A DNA stretch of 10,230 bases, taken from an uncultured Xanthobacteraceae bacterium (lineage in GTDB: Bacteria > Pseudomonadota > Alphaproteobacteria > Rhizobiales > Xanthobacteraceae). The position numbers and the translations under genes were made by a program. The notes below the pieces were generated by a model. It made no database searches, was not told the origin of the DNA, and saw only the letters and a program-made list of their open reading frames with translations. Below are positions 6,849 to 10,230 of the stretch, piece by piece. Position 1 is the stretch's first letter; every line of letters begins with the position of its first letter. The stretch spans positions 1 to 10,230 of the forward strand of contig CATPBC010000507.1 of assembly GCA_955652195.1 (NCBI GenBank), read 5' to 3'.

Positions 6849-8846
6849 ATGGCATCGCCGCTCAATGCTGTTCTTTGTGCGCTGATCGGAACGGCATTCT
6901 GGACGGTGCTCGGCTACGCCATCGCGCGCCGTCTGTTGCCGCGCGTGCTGGCGATCGGCGCAGCGCCGGTCGTCGGCTGGGCCGTCTTTAGCGCGGCGAC
7001 GCTGCCGCTCCTGACGCTGATCGGATTTTCCGCGCGCACCGTGGTGAGCGCGGCGGCGCTGTGTTTGGCGATCGCCGGGGGCTGGTTGCTGCGGCGGCCG
7101 CCGGGCACGGCATCGAAACTGGAAATGAGCGTCAAGCCATGGTGGTTTGCTGCCGCTGGCGGCATCGCGCTCGCGCCGGCGCTCGCACTCCTGCCAAAAT
7201 ATTCCGCGCAGGGGGTGCATCTCGCCGCGCCGATCTTCGATCATTCAAAAATCGCGATCATCGACGCGATGACGCGCCAAGGCTTGCCGCCGGTCAATCC
7301 GGTATTCGGCGTGGCCGGCGACGCCGGGCGGCTCGCTTATTACTACCTCTGGCATTTTAGCGCGGCGGAACTGGCGCTGACCCTGCACGTCAGTGGCTGG
7401 GAAGCGGATATCGGCCTGACTTGGTTCTCCGCTTTTGCTTCGCTGCTCTTGATGATGGCGTTGGCAGTGTGGCTGAGCAAACGAACGGGTGCTGCGATTC
7501 TGGCCGTGGCGTTGGCGGCGAGCGCCTCGTTGCGTGAAGTTCTTAGCGTCGTGTTCGGCAATTACGAGCTTGCGCCGTTCTTGCAGTCGCCGACCGGCTT
7601 TGCCGGCTGGCTATTCCAATCGGCCTGGACGCCGCAGCATCTTATGTCGGCGTCATGCGTCATCGTGGCGATGCTGCTGCTCGTGCACTATGCGCAGCGG
7701 CAGAAGCTGGCGCACCTGCCGATACTGGCGCTGGTCGCGGCCGCCGGTTTCGAGAGTTCGGCTTTTGTCGGCGGCGTCACATTTGCGATCGCCGCCGTCG
7801 TGTCGGCGCCGCTGCTATTCGCCGCAATCGAGGCAAAGCACCGGCTGGCCGCCGGCCTCGGCTTGGCGGCGTCCGCCCTGATCGCGCTCGGCGTCGCCGT
7901 CCCTTTCATTCACGATCAGTTTGCGATGGTCGCGGGGCGCGAAGCCGGCACCATTGGCGTTCATCATTTTGAAGTGCTCGGCGATATGTTTCCCGAGACA
8001 TTGCGCCGCATCCTCGATGTGCCGGCTTATTGGCTGATCCTCATACCGCTGGAATTTCCGGCGACTTTCATTGCCGGCGCGCTGTCGCTGATCGTGCTGC
8101 TGCGCAGCGCAGACTCGGGTCCGGAAAAAACCACTGTGCAACTGTTCTCTGTGCTGGCGGTAACAGGCCTGGCGATATCGTGGCTGCTTGTCAGCAGGCT
8201 CGGCGATAACAACGATCTGGGCTTGCGCGCGATATTGCCGGCCGCTGTGATCTTGATCGCGGCCGCCGCAGCGGGAGTAGTCGCCGCGCCGGGCCGCGCC
8301 GTACGCACTGTAATCGTTGCCGCCGCATTCGGAGGACTAATCCTCAGCCTGCCCGACAGCGCCGCGATGATCTACGCCAATTGGCGCGGTAACGCCGCGG
8401 CCGACGAGTCCGTTTTTATGCAGGTGCCGGAATTATGGAGTGCGGTTCGGCGCTACGCTCCTGCCAATGCGCGGATCGCCAACAATCCGTTGTATTTGCA
8501 AGACCTCACGCCATGGCCGGGAAATATGTCCTGGGCGCTCCTTGCCGATCGCAATTCGTGTTTTGCCGGCCGTGAAATGGCGATTCCATTTGCGCCATTG
8601 GCGCCGGAGCGCCGCGAGGCGATCAACAGCCAATTTATTCGCGTCTTCGCCGGTCAAGCGGCGCCGGCGGATGTCGGCGAACTCGCCACAAAATACGGCT
8701 GCCACGTCGTTGTCGTGGTGCCGCAGGACGGCGCCTGGACGAATGATCCGTTTGCCGCAAGCGCCGCTTACCGGCTGGCGGAAAGCCGCGAGGGCCGTTG
8801 GCGGATTTATGTGAAGTCACCGTCGATCGCGGAAGGACAAAAGTAG
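6849..8846 (+). CDS. Polytopic membrane protein, GT-C glycosyltransferase-like
   Basis: A 665-residue inner-membrane protein with about 12-14 hydrophobic segments between residues 7 and 501 and a soluble C-terminal domain of about 155 residues (510-665), probably periplasmic. After the first four membrane segments there is a long polar loop with FDHSKIAIIDAMTRQGLP at 130-147 and RLAYYYLWHF at 161-170. Acidic/His loops of this kind followed by an aromatic helix recall the GT-C superfamily (PMT/ArnT and DUF2298-like proteins), which transfer sugars from polyprenyl-phosphate carriers. The C-terminal part resembles tails of such proteins (inference). Catalytic residues cannot be named with certainty; D131 and H132 are candidates. 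The ATG at 6849 is the first possible start after the transferase stop, 42 nt away, and has no clear ribosome site. A terminator follows at 8930. Exact role unknown. Confidence 0.75.
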   Translation: MASPLNAVLCALIGTAFWTVLGYAIARRLLPRVLAIGAAPVVGWAVFSAATLPLLTLIGFSARTVVSAAALCLAIAGGWLLRRPPGTASKLEMSVKPWWFAAAGGIALAPALALLPKYSAQGVHLAAPIFDHSKIAIIDAMTRQGLPPVNPVFGVAGDAGRLAYYYLWHFSAAELALTLHVSGWEADIGLTWFSAFASLLLMMALAVWLSKRTGAAILAVALAASASLREVLSVVFGNYELAPFLQSPTGFAGWLFQSAWTPQHLMSASCVIVAMLLLVHYAQRQKLAHLPILALVAAAGFESSAFVGGVTFAIAAVVSAPLLFAAIEAKHRLAAGLGLAASALIALGVAVPFIHDQFAMVAGREAGTIGVHHFEVLGDMFPETLRRILDVPAYWLILIPLEFPATFIAGALSLIVLLRSADSGPEKTTVQLFSVLAVTGLAISWLLVSRLGDNNDLGLRAILPAAVILIAAAAAGVVAAPGRAVRTVIVAAAFGGLILSLPDSAAMIYANWRGNAAADESVFMQVPELWSAVRRYAPANARIANNPLYLQDLTPWPGNMSWALLADRNSCFAGREMAIPFAPLAPERREAINSQFIRVFAGQAAPADVGELATKYGCHVVVVVPQDGAWTNDPFAASAAYRLAESREGRWRIYVKSPSIAEGQK

Positions 8847-8929
8847 CGCATGCACGCCAGCTTTGTGGGACAGTCATCTACGAAGATGCGCTCACTTCCG
8901 TTACCTCCTCCCACCGGGCCGGCAAAAAA

Positions 8930-8955
8930 GGCGGCCTAGTTAGAGCCGCCGTTTT
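8930..8955. terminator. Bidirectional intrinsic terminator between convergent genes
   Basis: Stem GGCGGC (8930-8935) pairs with GCCGCC (8945-8950) around a 9-nt loop. On the left it is flanked by six A (8924-8929) and on the right by GTTTTG (8951-8956). Read on the minus strand, GCCGCC is followed by six T, a textbook terminator for the Tyr-rich protein gene. Read on the plus strand the T run is shorter but still usable for the membrane-protein gene. Confidence 0.85.
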
Positions 8956-8977
8956 GTTGGAAGGATAGCGGGCTAGA

Positions 8978-9262
8978 CTATCGCCAGCCGCTCGGCCTCA
9001 CGTAGCCGTAAGTATAACCCGGACTGTAAGGCGGCACGGCATAGAAGTCGAATAAGCCACGGTACGGATCGGAATAGCCATAGTACGAATCGGACAAGCG
9101 ATAGTAAGGGTCCGCCGCGGTCGGACGCGACGTGGTCTCGTTGATGCCGGGATGGAAAGGCTTGCCGTGCGCGCCGGCTGCCCCTCGGCTTTTTGCCGTC
9201 GCGAGCGAAGTTCCGGCTAGCAACAAGGCCACAGCGACCGAAATCCGTGCTGATCTTGTCAT
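8978..9262 (-). CDS. Small exported Tyr-rich protein with heptapeptide repeats
   Basis: A 94-residue protein with a clear signal peptide: MTRSAR, then a hydrophobic core VAVALLLAGTSL and a probable cut after ATA (21-23). The mature protein is about 71 residues, starts basic (KSRGAAGAHGKP) and becomes extremely Tyr-rich: 11 of the last 44 residues are Tyr. Residues 51-71 form three consecutive 7-residue units, DPYYRLS, DSYYGYS and DPYRGLF, encoded by 21-nt tandem units. There is no cysteine and no anchor, so it should be periplasmic or released. GGAG lies 7 nt before the ATG. I do not recognise a family; short Tyr/Gly/Pro-rich exported proteins are common in this bacterial group (recalled). 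A strong terminator lies 22 nt beyond the stop. Confidence 0.75.
   Translation of the reverse strand: MTRSARISVAVALLLAGTSLATAKSRGAAGAHGKPFHPGINETTSRPTAADPYYRLSDSYYGYSDPYRGLFDFYAVPPYSPGYTYGYVRPSGWR
9062..9113 (-). repeat. 21-nt tandem repeats inside the Tyr-rich gene
   Basis: The plus-strand segments 9062-9082 and 9083-9103 match at 17 of 21 positions, and 9104-9113 begins a third, weaker copy. On the minus strand they encode the three heptapeptide units at residues 51-71. Confidence 0.65.
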
Positions 9263-9428
9263 GCTGTTACTCCAAACCGCTTCGTCTCGGCCCGATTGAC
9301 AGAACGTCTGGCTAACCCGCGCCGAGGACTACACCAGGTATCAGAAGAATATCACATTTTGGATCGAGAATTGTTCCGTTCGTTTATGTCCGCTTTGAGC
9401 TGGCTGCCAACTGCGGACGTTGCATTGT
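9263..9428. other. Intergenic region upstream of the Tyr-rich gene
   Basis: This stretch must hold the promoter of the minus-strand Tyr-rich gene, but I see no convincing -35/-10 pair. Its one clear structure is the inverted repeat at 9386-9420. Short frames on the plus strand here lack ribosome sites and protein-like composition. Confidence 0.5.
9386..9420. repeat. Imperfect inverted repeat ATGTCCGC ... GCGGACGT
   Basis: ATGTCCGC (9386-9393) pairs with GCGGACGT (9413-9420), eight pairs including one G-U, around a 19-nt loop. There is no T run, so it is not a standard terminator. From memory, hairpins with TGTCCGC and GCGGACA arms recur between genes in Bradyrhizobium-type genomes; this was not checked. 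Confidence 0.6.
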
Positions 9429-9542
9429 CTAATTGGGCCGGTTGCCGGCGAGCCGTCTGCCGCGCCGTATCAGCAGCAAGGCGCCGGCGATCCCGCAAAT
9501 AATTATGATTGTCAGCGCTATTGTGGGCTCAATGCTCCTGTC
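9429..9542 (-). pseudogene. Detached C-terminal membrane segment, probable frameshift remnant
   Basis: Read on the minus strand in the +1 frame relative to the membrane-protein gene just upstream, this stretch encodes DRSIEPT, a strongly hydrophobic run (IALTIIIICGIAGALLLI), then RRGRRLAGNRPN and a TAG stop. A hydrophobic helix closed by an arginine cluster is a typical final membrane segment. In this frame a TAA lies at 9561-9563 and no ATG, GTG or TTG precedes the helix, so it is unlikely to be a separate gene. Skipping one base in the GGG at 9541-9543 would join it to the upstream frame and give a protein of about 124 residues with three membrane segments. Confidence 0.45.
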
Positions 9543-9804
9543 CCGCCATGGGCGCGGTTGTTACCAAAATGCCCGCTTGAAGATAGTGATCGACGCGCTC
9601 GCATTTTGGAGTACGCCTTTCAATCGACCGGCCTGCCAAATAAAGTCCGATTCCAGCAACAAGCGTCGTTATTGCGATCGCTGCTGCAATGCTTGCCAAC
9701 GGAACAACTTTACAGAGCGCGATACCTGGCACGACGAATGCGAAAATGATTGCGGCAAGCGCAATTGCTCCGGACTGCGAGCGAAATCTGATCGCGGTGC
9801 GCAT
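9529..9804 (-). CDS. Small hydrophobic membrane protein, probably truncated by frameshift
   Basis: A 91-residue frame with a basic N-terminus (MRTAIRFR), two hydrophobic segments (about 11-30 and 34-57), a polar stretch ERRTPKCERVDHY at 62-74 and a short tail ending GQEH. The composition is typical of a real inner-membrane protein. Start support is modest: GGGG touches the ATG and GGGA lies about 9 nt upstream. The frame stops just where a third hydrophobic segment begins in the neighbouring frame (9429-9542), suggesting an older three-segment protein of about 124 residues broken by a single-base insertion or two-base deletion. I recognise no family. Its promoter would lie in 9805-9910, where I find no clear boxes. 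Confidence 0.5.
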   Translation of the reverse strand: MRTAIRFRSQSGAIALAAIIFAFVVPGIALCKVVPLASIAAAIAITTLVAGIGLYLAGRSIERRTPKCERVDHYLQAGILVTTAPMAGQEH

Positions 9805-9952
9805 CCCCGTTTTTCCCAGGTTGAAGCGTTAGCAATACAAGGGAAATATTGCGAACTTGTTCCGATTGGGTCGACGTATACGAGTGCATTTGAACCATCG
9901 CGTTAGTCTTCCGCCCCTCCCTACCGGAGGGAAAACAAGCGCGGACGCTGAC
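9805..9952. other. Intergenic region with stem-loop, left of the oxidoreductase gene
   Basis: CCCTCC (9915-9920) pairs with GGAGGG (9926-9931) around a 5-nt loop. It starts 21 nt beyond the oxidoreductase stop on the minus strand. No T run follows on either strand, so it is at best a weak terminator or a transcript-end stabiliser. The rest shows nothing I can name. Confidence 0.45.
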
Positions 9953-10230
9953 TCAGATTCCCGCGTACCAGTTGAACCCGCGCTCGCTCCAGTAGGTTTC
10001 GCGAAATTCGTTGGTGACTTCGATCGCCTTGATCCATTTCGCGTTCTTGTAGCCGAGCTTGGTCGAGGTGCGCAGCCGCAGCGGATAACCGAACGGATCG
10101 CCGATAATCTCGCCGGCATATTTGGTCGCGAGAATAGTCTGCGGATGCAACGCGGTCGGCATGTCGACGCTCTCGGTATAATCGTCGGCGCAAATGAAAT
10201 AAATATATTTCGCGGTCAAATCGGCGCCGA
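9953..10230 (-). CDS. Molybdopterin-dependent oxidoreductase, C-terminal part (5' end outside window)
   Basis: The last 92 residues of a protein whose beginning lies beyond the right edge; the frame is open to 10230. The visible part matches the sulfite-oxidase-fold molybdopterin-binding domain (PF00174-like, as in MsrP/YedY relatives): ICADDYTESVDMPTALHPQT with the family's D-x-P-T-A-L-H-P-Q-T stretch, then PFGYPLRLRTSTKLGYKNAK, an Ile-Glu-Val strand, and the C-terminal YWSERGFNWYAGI. Proteins of this group bind a molybdenum cofactor and oxidise or reduce small sulfur or oxygen compounds, usually outside the cytoplasm. Substrate, signal peptide and the Mo-ligand cysteine cannot be judged because they lie upstream. 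The possible TTG start at 10219 is an internal leucine codon, since coding continues upstream with G-A-D. A stem-loop lies just past the stop. Confidence 0.85.
   Translation of the reverse strand, partial: GADLTAKYIYFICADDYTESVDMPTALHPQTILATKYAGEIIGDPFGYPLRLRTSTKLGYKNAKWIKAIEVTNEFRETYWSERGFNWYAGI

Noticed and set aside
6522..7244. 240-codon minus-strand frame over the transferase and membrane-protein genes
   Set aside because: Arg/Gln/His-rich shadow of two well-supported plus-strand genes; no family motif.
8850..8939. 29-codon frame after the membrane-protein gene
   Set aside because: Starts 3 nt past the stop with a distant ribosome-like GGAAGGA, but the product is short and featureless and the frame ends inside the terminator. 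Probably chance.
9296..9502. 68-codon plus-strand frame starting at TTG
   Set aside because: No ribosome site, ends in an Arg-rich tail, runs across the inverted repeat and lies antisense to the membrane helix segment.
9710..9898. 62-codon minus-strand frame beginning MVQMHSYTSTQSEQ
   Set aside because: Overlaps the membrane gene start in another frame and ends in a basic, featureless tail. No good ribosome site; more likely leader or promoter DNA.
9433..9906. 157-codon Cys-rich plus-strand frame
   Set aside because: The many cysteines arise antisense to hydrophobic codons of the minus-strand membrane gene. No ribosome site or motif pattern.
1..10230. Mobile elements, CRISPR arrays, tRNA or rRNA genes, phage or defence genes
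   Set aside because: None seen on either strand by reading: no transposase or integrase motifs, no regularly spaced repeats with spacers, no tRNA-like cloverleaf or rRNA signature.

Overview
This is a GC-rich chromosomal window whose gene content and protein style point to an alphaproteobacterium, most likely Hyphomicrobiales of the Bradyrhizobium/Rhodopseudomonas/Xanthobacteraceae type. This is inferred from a plant-type glutamate-cysteine ligase, a FadB with the NDSRGF variant, and short exported proteins typical of that group. No rRNA, tRNA, CRISPR array, integrase or transposase is visible, and most of the window is ordinary chromosome.

Layout: (1) 13-3911, plus strand, is a tight three-gene fatty-acid beta-oxidation operon: a thiolase (fadA-type), a small cupin protein whose start overlaps the thiolase stop by 4 nt, and a two-domain enoyl-CoA hydratase/3-hydroxyacyl-CoA dehydrogenase (fadB-type). 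(2) 4028-5398, plus, is gshA, the first step of glutathione synthesis, preceded by a 12-bp tandem repeat. (3) 5427-5822, minus, is a small secreted protein of unknown function that converges on gshA. (4) 6018-8846, plus, is a GTG-started glutathione S-transferase and a 665-residue polytopic membrane protein that looks like a GT-C-type glycosyltransferase; a 15/16-bp tandem repeat lies just upstream of the transferase. (5) A strong bidirectional terminator at 8930-8955 separates this from 8978-9262, minus, a small exported Tyr-rich protein with heptapeptide repeats. (6) 9263-9952 is a gene-poor, more A/T-rich stretch. It holds an inverted repeat and a small membrane-protein gene on the minus strand that appears to have lost its third membrane segment through a frameshift. 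(7) The right edge carries the C-terminal end of a minus-strand molybdopterin-dependent oxidoreductase of the sulfite-oxidase fold; the rest lies outside the window.

Functionally, the first operon encodes the last three steps of a beta-oxidation cycle: hydration and dehydrogenation by FadB, then thiolysis by FadA. gshA and the glutathione S-transferase form a loose glutathione theme but are separated by a minus-strand gene, so they cannot share one transcript in a simple way. I see no clear new multi-gene system. The best leads are the cupin embedded in the fad operon, the tandem repeats upstream of gshA and the transferase gene, the frameshifted membrane gene, and the unassigned 665-residue membrane protein.
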